Below are positions 25,492 through 34,108 of a DNA stretch of 64,000 bases, piece by piece; position 1 is the stretch's first letter; every line of letters starts with the position of its first letter. The position numbers were made by a program, and so were the translations under genes. The DNA comes from JAEZPW01 sp035629075 (lineage in GTDB: Bacteria > Acidobacteriota > Terriglobia > Terriglobales > Acidobacteriaceae), in the NCBI GenBank assembly GCA_035629075.1, contig DASPIK010000024.1:85894-149893 (forward strand). The letters run 5' to 3'. A model generated the notes under the pieces. It was not told the DNA's origin and did not search any database. It saw only the letters and a list, made by a program, of their open reading frames with translations.

Positions 25492-26330
25492 TGTAAGAAA
25501 CGCGACGTGATTCGTCGTATAGCCGCCGCAAGTTGCTCAAGGACTTGTTCGGGCGGTGTGTCGTCATCGAGACCAAATGCCGTTTCCGGTCGGTCTTTAG
25601 TGCTGATGGTTACCGTATCCCCATCTTTTTCGGCCGTTACGTCAGCTTTACCGTAACCATCTTCGGCCATCGTTATACGGCTTGCAATCGGTGATTTCTC
25701 GGTAACGTTAAGACCTCCCCTTTCCGCCTTTGCAAAGTGGTGCTCTTGATAGGTCGCCGAATTAGTCTCTTTCATGTACTCATCGATAGGCTGCCAGACA
25801 GGATTCAAGTTCGGATTAGAAGGATGGAGGTATACAGATACCCTTGTTATTCGGCCTAGTTTCTTTATCTCGTCAAGGATGCGGTAGCGAGAATTGATAG
25901 ATTCGATTTCCGCGTCTATGAAGAAGTTGCCGTGGGCGCGCTGGAACAATTGCACAAAAGTAGCGGTGAATACTTCGCGATCGATTTCACCCGCGACAGG
26001 ATGGTATGCCAGCAATCCAGACTTGACGTTCAGAAAGAATCGCGCCTTCGCCGAAACAAGATCTCGAATCGTTTGTTTGTCCAGGGTATGGGTCGCCCTA
26101 TTCGCGATTTCTTCTTCACTTTGTGGTTTGAACTTGACGAGGTATCCATGCATGTATACATCGGAGCCCACCATGAGTTCGTTCACTTCAAAGAATTCCC
26201 ACACGACTCCATATCTCTGAATAAAAACACCCGGTCTCAACCCTTCCGTCAAAAGAACACGCTTTTCGGGGTACTCCCTAACAGGGATGATGTTGAGCCG
26301 CCCGAAGTAGTAACGGACTCTCCTTGGCAT
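25488..26330 (-). CDS. Soluble protein, possibly DUF4747-like, first gene of a two-gene accessory operon
   Basis: This 280-residue protein starts MPRRVRYYFGRLNIIPVREYP. It shows FFLNVKSGLLAYHPVAGEID, then a TFVQLFQRAHGNFFIDAEIE segment, and IKKLGRITRVSVYLHPSNPN. It ends with a charged region (AEDGYGKADVTAEKDGDTVT). From memory this pattern resembles DUF4747 proteins, but I could not check that and the function is unknown. No signal or membrane helix is present. The next gene overlaps by four bases (ATGA). A 60-base sample at 25861-25920 is 26/60 G+C, against 40/60 at 28741-28800 in gyrA. The two genes lie between the repeat/GIY-YIG island and gyrA. Confidence 0.65.
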   Translation of the reverse strand: MPRRVRYYFGRLNIIPVREYPEKRVLLTEGLRPGVFIQRYGVVWEFFEVNELMVGSDVYMHGYLVKFKPQSEEEIANRATHTLDKQTIRDLVSAKARFFLNVKSGLLAYHPVAGEIDREVFTATFVQLFQRAHGNFFIDAEIESINSRYRILDEIKKLGRITRVSVYLHPSNPNLNPVWQPIDEYMKETNSATYQEHHFAKAERGGLNVTEKSPIASRITMAEDGYGKADVTAEKDGDTVTISTKDRPETAFGLDDDTPPEQVLEQLAAAIRRITSRFLQ

Positions 26331-26397
26331 TGATCTCCTCGGATTAGAAACGGCGAAAGCATAACAAGTGAGTAGCTCATTGTGAACAGAAAAGCAA

Positions 26398-26419
26398 AGC
26401 CCTGCGTTTCCGCAGGGCT
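26398..26419 (-). terminator. Terminator hairpin after gyrA
   Basis: AGCCCTGCG (26398-26406) pairs with CGCAGGGCT (26411-26419) around a four-base loop. On the minus strand it is followed by TTTGCTTTTC, so it fits a terminator for gyrA. Confidence 0.85.
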
Positions 26420-26480
26420 CACTTTCACTCGTGAGGCGACCTTCGCGGCACGGCTGAGCCGCGCCGTTCCCAAGATCGCT

Positions 26481-29156
26481 CTACTGAATCAGACTCCCGT
26501 TGTCCTCTTCCTTCTCCTCCTCTGGTATCACCACGGCGGCGGCTACCTTGTCGCCGGGTTCGAGTTGGAGCAGGCGGACACCTTGGGTTGAGCGGCCGCA
26601 CTGGCGGATCTGGTCTGTGCCGGTGCGGATGATCTTGCCGTAGTGGCTGATCAGCATGGCTTCACTGGCGTCGGTGACGAGCATGATCGATACGACTTTG
26701 CCGTTGCGCTCGGTGGTCTTGATGTTGATGACGCCCTTGCCGCCGCGCGATTGCAGACGGTATTCGTCAACCGGAGTGCGCTTGCCGTAGCCGTTCTCGG
26801 TGACGCTGAGGATCTTGTCGGCGATTGGCTTTTCGCCTTCGCCGTTCTCACCGTTCTTGCCATTCTTGCGAGAGTTGGCCTTGGCTTCGGCGACTGAAGG
26901 CGGCTTTTCAGCGCGTTTGGGTGTGACGGCCATGCCAACGATGTAGTCGCCCTTATCGAGTTGCATGCCGCGGACGCCTCCGGCGTTGCGTCCCATCGGG
27001 CGTACGCCACCGCCTCCCTCTTCGTATTTCTCTTCGAAGCGAATGGACATGCCATCGTGCGAGGCCAGGAAGATGATGTCGTCGCCGGTGGTGATGGCAG
27101 CCGAGACCAGTTCGTCGCCTTTGTCGAGATTGATGGCGATGATGCCGCGCGACATCACGTTGGAGAAGTCGGTGAGCGGCGTCTTCTTGACCGTGCCGTT
27201 GCGGGTGGCGAAGAAGATGTAGCGGTTCTCTTCGTTGAGGTCGCGGACGGCAAGCATGGCGCGTGCGGTTTCGCCTGGTTGCAGGGCGACCAGGTTGCCG
27301 ATGTGCTTGCCCTTGCCGGCGGCGGCGATGTCCGGGATCTCGTATACCTTGAGCCAGTAGACGCGGCCGGTGTTGGTGAAGATGAGGATGTAGTCGTGCG
27401 TCGAGGCCATGTAGAGGTGCTCGACGAAATCCTCGTCGCGCGTGCTCATGCCCTTGCGTCCGGTGCCGCCACGACGCTGCGAGCGGTAGGTGCTGATCGG
27501 CGTGCGCTTCAGGTAGCCGCTGTGGCTGACCGTGACTGCCACCTGCTCGTCGGCAATGAGGTCTTCGAGCGAAAGCTCGGCGCCTTCATCAACGATCTGC
27601 GTGCGGCGGGCATCGCCGTACTGCTTCCTGATCTCTTCCAGTTCGCTGACGATGACGCGACGCAGTTTCTTGTCCGAGTTAAGAATTGACTCGTACTCGG
27701 CGATGCGGTCGCGAATGTCCTTCAACTCGTTGACAATTTCGTCAATCGACAACCGCGTCAGCCGATGCAACTGCAACTCGAGGATCGCGTCTGCCTGCTT
27801 GGTCGTGAACGGCTTTTCCGGATTGACGGCCGGGCGGTTGCCAGTGACGTTGATGTCGATCTTGCGGCCCGCGAAGTAAGCGACCAGGTTCTCGCGAGCG
27901 TCGCTGCGATTGGCGCTGGCACGGATGATCTTGATTACGTTGTCGAGATGGTCGAGCGCGAGCTGATAGCCTTCGAGGATGTGCTCGCGGTCACGCGCCT
28001 TCTGCAACAGGTAGGCGGTGCGCCTGCGAACGACGTCCATGCGATGGTCGACGAAGCGCGTGATGGCTTCAACCAGGCCCATCTCGCGCGGCTGGCCGTT
28101 GGCGACGGCCAGGAAGATCATGCTGAACGACTCTTGCATCTGCGTGTGCTTGTAGAGCTGGTTCAGGACGATCTCGGGCTGCGCGCCGCGCTTGAGTTCG
28201 ATCATGATGCGCATGCCGTCTCGGTCGGATTCGTCGCGCAGGTCGGAGATGTCGTCAATGACCTTGTCGTTGACCAGTTCGGCCATGCGCTTGATGAGCG
28301 TAGCCTTGTTGACCTGGTACGGGATCTCAGTCACGACCAGAGCCTGGCGACCGCCGTTGATGTTCTCGGTGGCGACGCGTGCTCGCATGATGAAGCGCCC
28401 GCGACCGGTGCGATAGGCTTCGCGAATTCCCTTCTTGCCGTAAATGAACCCGGCTGTCGGGAAGTCGGGACCCTGGACGTCTTTGAGCAGGTCGTCGAGC
28501 GTGGCCTGCGGATTGTTCACGATAGTGATGCAGGCGTTAACGATCTCCGTAAGGTTGTGCGGCGGAATGTTTGTCGCCATGCCGACGGCGATGCCGTTCG
28601 CACCGTTGACAATGAGGTTCGGGATCTTGGTCGGAAGCACGAGCGGCTCGACCGTGGTGTCGTCGAAGTTGGCGGCGAAATCGACCGTGTCCTTGTCGAT
28701 GTCGGCCAGCAATTCTTCGGCAATCGCGGTCATGCGCGCTTCGGTGTAACGATAGGCCGCCGGCGGGTCGCCATCGACCGAGCCGAAGTTACCCTGGCCA
28801 TCAACCAGCGGATAGCGCAGCGAGAACGGCTGGGCCATGCGAACGAGCGCGTCGTAAACGGAGCTGTCGCCATGCGGGTGATACTTGCCGAGACATTCGC
28901 CGACGACCTTGGCGCACTTCACATGCTTCTTGTTGTGCAGCAGTCCCATGTCGTGCATGGCGTAGAGAATGCGCCGGTGCACGGGCTTGAGGCCGTCACG
29001 GATGTCGGGGAGAGCGCGGCCGATGATGACCGACATGGCGTAGTCCAAGTAGGACCGCCGCATCTCCTCTTCAATATTGATGGGCTGCAAGTTTCCGCCC
29101 TGGCCGTCACCGCCGGGCGGAGGATTCAACGGAAGCTGGTTGTTGTCGTCAGGCAT
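26481..29156 (-). CDS. gyrA: DNA gyrase subunit A
   Basis: This 891-residue protein carries all GyrA landmarks: GRALPDIRDGLKPVHRRILY, the KYHPHGDSSVYDALVRMAQP segment, catalytic Tyr137 in YRYTEARM, and the C-terminal GyrA box (QRRGGTGRKG, seven-residue QRRGGxG pattern) before the beta-pinwheel repeats. At the quinolone-resistance positions it has Ser98 and Asp102 (the Escherichia Ser83 and Asp87 equivalents), so no common resistance change is visible. It forms the A2B2 enzyme that introduces negative supercoils. gyrB is not in the window. A heptad repeat lies directly upstream of the start. A hairpin terminator follows the stop. Confidence 0.98.
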   Translation of the reverse strand: MPDDNNQLPLNPPPGGDGQGGNLQPINIEEEMRRSYLDYAMSVIIGRALPDIRDGLKPVHRRILYAMHDMGLLHNKKHVKCAKVVGECLGKYHPHGDSSVYDALVRMAQPFSLRYPLVDGQGNFGSVDGDPPAAYRYTEARMTAIAEELLADIDKDTVDFAANFDDTTVEPLVLPTKIPNLIVNGANGIAVGMATNIPPHNLTEIVNACITIVNNPQATLDDLLKDVQGPDFPTAGFIYGKKGIREAYRTGRGRFIMRARVATENINGGRQALVVTEIPYQVNKATLIKRMAELVNDKVIDDISDLRDESDRDGMRIMIELKRGAQPEIVLNQLYKHTQMQESFSMIFLAVANGQPREMGLVEAITRFVDHRMDVVRRRTAYLLQKARDREHILEGYQLALDHLDNVIKIIRASANRSDARENLVAYFAGRKIDINVTGNRPAVNPEKPFTTKQADAILELQLHRLTRLSIDEIVNELKDIRDRIAEYESILNSDKKLRRVIVSELEEIRKQYGDARRTQIVDEGAELSLEDLIADEQVAVTVSHSGYLKRTPISTYRSQRRGGTGRKGMSTRDEDFVEHLYMASTHDYILIFTNTGRVYWLKVYEIPDIAAAGKGKHIGNLVALQPGETARAMLAVRDLNEENRYIFFATRNGTVKKTPLTDFSNVMSRGIIAINLDKGDELVSAAITTGDDIIFLASHDGMSIRFEEKYEEGGGGVRPMGRNAGGVRGMQLDKGDYIVGMAVTPKRAEKPPSVAEAKANSRKNGKNGENGEGEKPIADKILSVTENGYGKRTPVDEYRLQSRGGKGVINIKTTERNGKVVSIMLVTDASEAMLISHYGKIIRTGTDQIRQCGRSTQGVRLLQLEPGDKVAAAVVIPEEEKEEDNGSLIQ

Positions 29157-29617
29157 AAAGAAATTCGTCGGTCGTCAAATCGTTGGTTGAAAACAACCGT
29201 CAGCCATCAGCTTTCAGCCATCAGTTGTTCCCAAGTTCTACTGCGCAAGTTGCCGTTGCACCGCACGCAAGTCGTGCGTACGAAGGGCCGTTCTGGAGCC
29301 GCTCTGAATCCGCTATAACTCACTGCATTTACAGGAATTTAGGAACAGGAAGAGCACTCGACATTATAGCACGCGAGAGGTTCGAGGCGGAGCCTTGCGT
29401 AGGGTCGCAAACGTAACAATCTAGGCATGTTACCAAAGGACTAAGGTGAAGCAGGCGGGCAGCCTTGGCCTGCATACGTGCGTCTGACAGTGTTGTTCTT
29501 GCGCCGGAGGTGATTGGCGTTGAGACCTGAGGTTCGGCGGCGGAAGTAACAGGCTGCAAAACAGGAACTCTGGTGTACAATCCGCGAAATAGTTTGATGT
29601 TTTCAGAGGGCTCCGTA
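29157..29617. other. Gene-free spacer upstream of gyrA and DUF5715
   Basis: The 460 bases separate two divergent genes. The gyrA-proximal part (29161-29232) is a heptad array which on the minus strand reads as units like GCTGAAA, GCTGATG, GCTGACG. The rest, 29240-29617, holds no gene or repeat I can support. Promoters for both genes must lie here but I could not pick out clear elements. Confidence 0.6.
29161..29232 (-). repeat. Heptad array in the gyrA leader
   Basis: On the minus strand, reading toward the gyrA start, units of seven such as GCTGAAA, GCTGATG, GCTGACG, GTTGTTT, ACGATTT, GACGACC and GACGAAT follow in phase, ending close to the ATG. The same GCTGA heptads occur before the M1 peptidase gene at 63.8 kb. 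Confidence 0.7.
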
Positions 29618-30586
29618 GTGATCAGGCGTGTTCACATAGTCGTCGCACTCCTCGTTTTTTCTCTTGCAGCCAGCATCAATGCGATGGCGGCGACGAAGCG
29701 CGTTTCCACAAAGAAACCGGCGAAGTCGGCAAAATCCAGTAAGACAGTCCGCGTAACCAAGACGTCCAAGACTTCGAAGAAGAAGGCGTCGAAGACAGTT
29801 CGCGCGAAGCGGGTGGTTCGGGCCAAGCGTTCCGCCAAGGTGGTGCGCACGCGGCGCAGTCGCCGTGCAAGACGGGCCCGCATTCGCCGGCTGGTGTGGA
29901 ATCCGCTGTTCCGCGGATCGCGCGAGATGCTGGTCCGCCAGAACCTCCAGATCGATGAATTGGCCCTGCCGCGCATAGCCGACGACGAGGAACTCGAAAT
30001 GCGAATTGCTGCCGGCGAGTTGGTGCCGCTCGAGGATTCGCAGTTCCTGACCGTCGCGTCAAATCTCAAGGAGAACCGCCGGTACTGCAGGCCGTGGACG
30101 CGGGATTTTCTGGAAGACCTGAGCGAGGATTTCTACGCGGAGTTTCACAAACCGCTGGTGATTACCTCTCTGGTACGGACTGCGGAACAGCAGCGCAAGC
30201 TGAGAAGAACTAACCGAAACGCCGCGCCCGAGGATGGCGAGACGGTTTCCACGCACCTCACCGGCATGACGTTCGACCTGCTCAAGCGCGGCCTGACGCG
30301 TAAACAACACAAGTGGATCGAGCAGTACTTCATGCCGCTCAAAGAACTCGGACTGGTGGAACCGATCGAGGAGAGAAGGCAGCCGGTATTTCACGTTACC
30401 GTATTCAACGGGTACACGGAGTGGGCAGATCAGCAGGACGCCGAAGACGAAACGATCGAGACACCCACCACTCTTACCGGAGCGCAATCGATCAGCGGAA
30501 TGCGGAACACGATGGAGCCAGCTAAGCCCCTCGTCATACCTAGCCTAAGTACCGTCAGCGAAGGATCGGAAGTCGCAGCCAACTGA
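29618..30586 (+). CDS. DUF5715-family secreted protein (M15-peptidase-like fold)
   Basis: A GTG at 29618 (reading VIRRVHIVVALLVFSLAASI) with a GAGGG ribosome site is chosen, giving 322 residues. An upstream ATG is possible. A signal peptide is followed by a very Lys/Ser/Arg-rich region (KKPAKSAKSSKTVRVTKTSK), and then a domain with VITSLVRTAEQQRKLRR, ETVSTHLTGMTFDLLKRG and HVTVF, which resembles the M15/VanY fold. The DUF5715 family is common in Acidobacteriota and its activity is unknown. The H-x-D pattern near STHLTGMTFD is consistent with a metal site. A terminator follows. Confidence 0.8.
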   Translation: MIRRVHIVVALLVFSLAASINAMAATKRVSTKKPAKSAKSSKTVRVTKTSKTSKKKASKTVRAKRVVRAKRSAKVVRTRRSRRARRARIRRLVWNPLFRGSREMLVRQNLQIDELALPRIADDEELEMRIAAGELVPLEDSQFLTVASNLKENRRYCRPWTRDFLEDLSEDFYAEFHKPLVITSLVRTAEQQRKLRRTNRNAAPEDGETVSTHLTGMTFDLLKRGLTRKQHKWIEQYFMPLKELGLVEPIEERRQPVFHVTVFNGYTEWADQQDAEDETIETPTTLTGAQSISGMRNTMEPAKPLVIPSLSTVSEGSEVAAN

Positions 30587-30604
30587 CAGCTTCAGAGTTT
30601 TTGA

Positions 30605-30627
30605 CCCCTCGTCTTTCCGGCGAGGGG
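30605..30627 (+). terminator. Terminator hairpin after the DUF5715 gene
   Basis: CCCCTCG (30605-30611) pairs with CGAGGGG (30621-30627), followed by TTTTCGTTTTTTC. It could also end the convergent DinB-like gene. Confidence 0.85.
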
Positions 30628-30642
30628 TTTTCGTTTTTTCCT

Positions 30643-31155
30643 TCAACTTGATTTCGCAACGTCCGCCGCTTCGCGCGCCCAAAGGATGAAATCTGTCGAG
30701 GCTGGCTGTGAGTCGATTGACCGAAGCAGGACCGCGATCTGCCCGCGGTGATACCAGCCATGGCCAAATAGCTGAGTAAGCACATCTTCAACTGTGTTGC
30801 TGTACGCTCTGCCCTCGAGGGCGCGGTATTCGAACCGGCGAGACAGTTCGGCGTCGGTGAGCGTTTCGAGATACCTGGACCAGACTTCTTCGACTTGCCG
30901 AAGCGCTTCCGGAAGCAAGGCTGGATCGCAGCCGTGCGGTTCGAGTTCGTCCACAGTTGTGGGTCCGGCTGGAATTACCCCGAAGCGGTACAGCCACATG
31001 CGGCGAGCGGCCGTCATATGCATCATCAGATCGACAGCCCTCTGGAATTCAGGTCGGTCGCGAACTGACGGCGGCACTGCCTGGATCGACCAAAGCACTT
31101 TCGCGTTTACGTCTTTCTCGTATTCGAACCAACGACGATAGCGGTCTGCTGACAT
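30643..31155 (-). CDS. DinB-superfamily protein
   Basis: From the start MSADRYRRWFEYEKDVNAK (preceded by a GGGGGAGA ribosome site) the protein has 170 residues. The upstream 23 residues in the frame were dropped. It has the DinB pattern of a His in LMMHMTAARRMWLYRFG, and a late HGWYHRGQIAVLLRSI with two His residues for the metal. It is the second DinB-like gene of this window but shares little obvious sequence with the one at 1674. The activity is unknown, possibly thiol transfer. It is convergent with the DUF5715 gene. Confidence 0.85.
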   Translation of the reverse strand: MSADRYRRWFEYEKDVNAKVLWSIQAVPPSVRDRPEFQRAVDLMMHMTAARRMWLYRFGVIPAGPTTVDELEPHGCDPALLPEALRQVEEVWSRYLETLTDAELSRRFEYRALEGRAYSNTVEDVLTQLFGHGWYHRGQIAVLLRSIDSQPASTDFILWAREAADVAKSS

Positions 31156-31229
31156 TAGATTTCTCCCCCTTGCGAAGCGTTCAGGAACTGCAGGTTTCCG
31201 GGAAGATGACAGTTGGCGAGTCATGGCTG

Positions 31230-31937
31230 CTAAGGTCTCGTGACGACTTCGTTCGGCGAGTTGGGCAGGCGGAAAGCGATACCGACTTCGCGGTTGGCGC
31301 TAACCGTAGCAGGCAAATCAAGAGCTGACAAAAGCACTCGCTGCTGCGGTGCCCAAGCCGGCATGGAGTAGTAAATCGCCCCGCTGTAGATGGCGTAAGA
31401 CGCAACAGGCTGTCGGCGACCATCGCGGAATACTAAGGTGGCTTCGCGCAACGGCTGGACGGGGCCCTGCGGCGAAATTTGCGGTTCGGCGGCAGTCGTC
31501 TGGGGTGCACGTTGCCCCGGTGCAGTAGTCGTCCCGCGGCGGCGAACCCATGTGTCTCCTTCTCTCTCGATGATCAGCGCGGTCGGCGGGGGATCTTCAA
31601 CGGTGCGCTCGGGCTTCTTTTGCGGGCTCGGTGCCGGAACAATGTTGTTGATGGTAATGCTCGCAGGCTGGTCGGTACCGAAGAAAACTGGAACAGCCCC
31701 CGGAAAAACAGGCGGCGCGACCGGTGGCGGCGCGAGCGAAACACCGACAGTCGGCGTGCCGGACCACGAGATGCCGGGAGGATTGCCCAATCCGCCGGTT
31801 GGAACGCCAGAGAACGGAAGGCCCGATTGAGCCGCAAGCGGCAGCGCGATCAGCAAGAGAAAGCAGACAAACAGAACGTACGTGCGGCATTGCCGATGTG
31901 ACTGTCTCGTTCCGCGTTCCGATCTGCGAACTTTCAT
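31230..31937 (-). CDS. Secreted Pro-rich protein with the recurring C-terminal domain
   Basis: This 235-residue protein has a signal peptide after a basic N-terminus (YVLFVCFLLLIALPLAAQ). A Pro/Gly/Thr-rich region (about residues 40-160) includes repeats such as GVPTGGLGNPPGISWSGTPT. The last 70 residues read TLVFRDGRRQPVASYAIYSG, then VLLSALDLPATVSANREVGI and AFRLP, the same domain as in the genes at 19684 and 31934. Its start codon overlaps the stop of the upstream gene by four bases (ATGA), so the pair is translationally coupled. Function is unknown and the location is probably periplasm or surface. Confidence 0.8.
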   Translation of the reverse strand: MKVRRSERGTRQSHRQCRTYVLFVCFLLLIALPLAAQSGLPFSGVPTGGLGNPPGISWSGTPTVGVSLAPPPVAPPVFPGAVPVFFGTDQPASITINNIVPAPSPQKKPERTVEDPPPTALIIEREGDTWVRRRGTTTAPGQRAPQTTAAEPQISPQGPVQPLREATLVFRDGRRQPVASYAIYSGAIYYSMPAWAPQQRVLLSALDLPATVSANREVGIAFRLPNSPNEVVTRP

Positions 31938-32647
31938 GGCAGACGAAATACTACGCCGCGCTCATCATTTTCTTTCGTGGTGGCCGGAACGTCGAGTTCG
32001 GCGATATTGATTCTTCGTGGCCCCTGGCCGGAGAGGTTGAACAGAGTCGCACCATGAATCGCGTAGTTCGTGATCTCAAGGCGATGGCCATCTTTGAAAA
32101 CCAGCACCGTCTCGGGTTGCGATTCGAAGCTGCTGCTGGGCTTCTCCTGCTCGGGCGCGAGAGGTTCCTTTACGGCGGCAGTCTGCGAAGGCGGCGCTGC
32201 CTCGGTTGCGGGCGGCTTGCTCGCCGCCGCTGGGTCACTCCGGTCTGGATAAGACTGTTCGTAACGTGGATCCTGATAGGTGGTCGGTTCAGCCGGATAA
32301 GAACCCACGGCCCGGCGCTCGGCTGCAGTCGGATCGAATTCCATCTGTTCCGGAAGAGCGTAAACCGGTGCTACCGGAACGTAGTACGGAACATAGATGG
32401 GGAAGACGGTACCGAAGCCGCCGCCCGGGTGACGGCGTTTGCCGCCCAGATGGAATCCTTTCGGGAAAGGATCTCCAAGCAGGACGGGAAGCTTGTTGAA
32501 ACCGGTGGGACCGAGTGAGGTCACGCTGGCCGGCGGCGCAAAACCTCGTCCCGGGGCGAGCGAATTAACCGATGCAGGCGGACCCTGAGCCGCAGCCGCG
32601 CCCACGATGATGATGATGATCGCCGCAAGTATCAGTGTGCGCCGCAT
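31934..32647 (-). CDS. Secreted Pro-rich protein with the recurring C-terminal domain
   Basis: This 237-residue protein has a signal peptide (RRTLILAAIIIIIVGAAAAQ). N-terminal PPASVNSLAPGRGFAPPASV segments form a small internal repeat. A Pro/Ala/Glu-rich linker leads to a C-terminal domain TVLVFKDGHRLEITNYAIHG, then RRINIAELDVPATTKENDER and GVVFRLP. It matches the domain ending the gene at 19684 closely (for example NYAI, DLD/ELD-VPAT and GVxFRLP). It is the first gene of a coupled pair with the gene ending at 31230. Confidence 0.82.
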   Translation of the reverse strand: MRRTLILAAIIIIIVGAAAAQGPPASVNSLAPGRGFAPPASVTSLGPTGFNKLPVLLGDPFPKGFHLGGKRRHPGGGFGTVFPIYVPYYVPVAPVYALPEQMEFDPTAAERRAVGSYPAEPTTYQDPRYEQSYPDRSDPAAASKPPATEAAPPSQTAAVKEPLAPEQEKPSSSFESQPETVLVFKDGHRLEITNYAIHGATLFNLSGQGPRRINIAELDVPATTKENDERGVVFRLP

Positions 32648-32765
32648 AGATCCATCTTACCGCCACTCAAGCGGCAAGACCTCCTACCTACTTGGAACAC
32701 CCAATGCAGGCGTTGGTTGCGAAATTTGTCGAGTGGCCATCGAGTCGGCTGCTAATTGCTGTCCA

Positions 32766-33962
32766 TTACTGATGCGTGTAGTGCCACAGGCCCATCAGGC
32801 TGAACAGGGCGTGCGAGCAGAGGGTTGCGAGCAACAGGCCGGAAATCAGTCCCGACCAGCGGGACCGACCCTCCAGCAAATCTGCACAGACCCCGGCCAT
32901 AAACACCATGAGGAACGGCAGCGCGATCCAGAGAAAGGTCAGCACGTGTTGGTGCACCAGCGTCAGCGCCAGGACGGTGAATGCTACGAATACAAGCAGT
33001 GGAGCCGTAGTACCGAAAAATCTGGTCCTGCGCCAACCCAAGAACAGGCCAATGCAAACGGCAGCCAAGGTCAAGAACGACGGACCGTTGCGCATCAGAA
33101 AACCGTCGACCAACGCGCTGGCTACGGCCTGACCGGCGAACGCTCCGGTAGGTTGAAGCTGACTGCTGGTGTTCAGCATGGCCGAGAGGCTGGAAAGATT
33201 GAAGCCAAACGCCACTAGGACCACGAAGGCGGCCACAGCGCACGCGGCTGCCAGGATGGCGACTGCTGCACCGCGACGATGAGGAACCAGGTAGAACATG
33301 AAGGCCAGTGCAACGGGCACGGCCAGCACAGTGGCGAACACTGCGGCTGCGGCGAGTCCGATCGAGACTCCCAGCAGCAGAATGCGCCGCCAGTTCCAAA
33401 GCACGACCTCGCGCGGCGCGTAGAGCGTATGCGCAACGGCTATACCGGTGAAAATGCAGCCAAAGGTGCCCCAGGCAGCCACGGGATCGGCGGAAATGGC
33501 TGACCAGCGCAGGATCAGCGGCGCTGAGAACGAATAGAGCGTCAGGGCAACATAGCCGCCCGCATTACCGTAGAGGCGTCGCGAGACGTACCACAGCGAT
33601 GCCCCCAGCAGCGCGCCGGCAAATATAAACGGCAGGCGCAGAACAACTCGCCATGCGGCTGAGTCGAGATCTCGCTGGAGCGGAAGCTGAGTGGGCAAAG
33701 TAGCCAGCCAGGAAATAAGGGGTGAGCGAAACTCGCGCGACTCGCCCTCAAGATGGCCTTGCATGGCCTGTCCAGAGCTTATGAACCCCAGCTCCAGCAC
33801 GTTCACCGGAGTGCGTGAAGCCAGCCAGACGCACTGGCCCATGAGCGCCAGCAACAGCAGAACGGCGTAAAACTGCGGCTTGCCAAAACGGCGATGAAGT
33901 TCCAGCAAGCGTTCACTGTGTGTGCTTTGCATCCGGGCGGTTGCGGCAGACGATTCGCTCAT
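32766..33962 (-). CDS. Polytopic membrane protein, glycosyltransferase family 39/ArnT-like
   Basis: From the internal start MSESSAATARMQ the protein has 398 residues. About ten hydrophobic segments run from residue 27 on (FYAVLLLLALMGQCVWLASR, then LRLPFIFAGALLGASLWYVS, LILRWSAISADPVAAWGTFG, and others). A soluble loop after the first helix (ELGFISSGQAMQGHLEGESREF) with Glu residues is the usual place for the catalytic acid in PMT/ArnT-type lipid-phosphate-sugar transferases. I infer membrane glycosyltransfer but cannot name the acceptor. The gene is alone and divergent from a DUF4142 gene. Confidence 0.7.
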   Translation of the reverse strand: MSESSAATARMQSTHSERLLELHRRFGKPQFYAVLLLLALMGQCVWLASRTPVNVLELGFISSGQAMQGHLEGESREFRSPLISWLATLPTQLPLQRDLDSAAWRVVLRLPFIFAGALLGASLWYVSRRLYGNAGGYVALTLYSFSAPLILRWSAISADPVAAWGTFGCIFTGIAVAHTLYAPREVVLWNWRRILLLGVSIGLAAAAVFATVLAVPVALAFMFYLVPHRRGAAVAILAAACAVAAFVVLVAFGFNLSSLSAMLNTSSQLQPTGAFAGQAVASALVDGFLMRNGPSFLTLAAVCIGLFLGWRRTRFFGTTAPLLVFVAFTVLALTLVHQHVLTFLWIALPFLMVFMAGVCADLLEGRSRWSGLISGLLLATLCSHALFSLMGLWHYTHQ

Positions 33963-34108
33963 GATCACGGGAAGTTGTAACACGGGACCAACAGCGGGGG
34001 GAAGCGGAGCAACAGCGAGGGGCGCGGCCACGTCAAACCGACATCACCCGCACATCAACCTTGCTCTCCGCACGCTTGATCAGGCAATTGTGCGCAGGAA
34101 CTCACCAC

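Noticed and set aside
27765..29318. 517-residue open frame on the plus strand across gyrA
   Set aside because: It is the shadow of gyrA, which matches the family over its full length. High GC keeps the opposite strand open.
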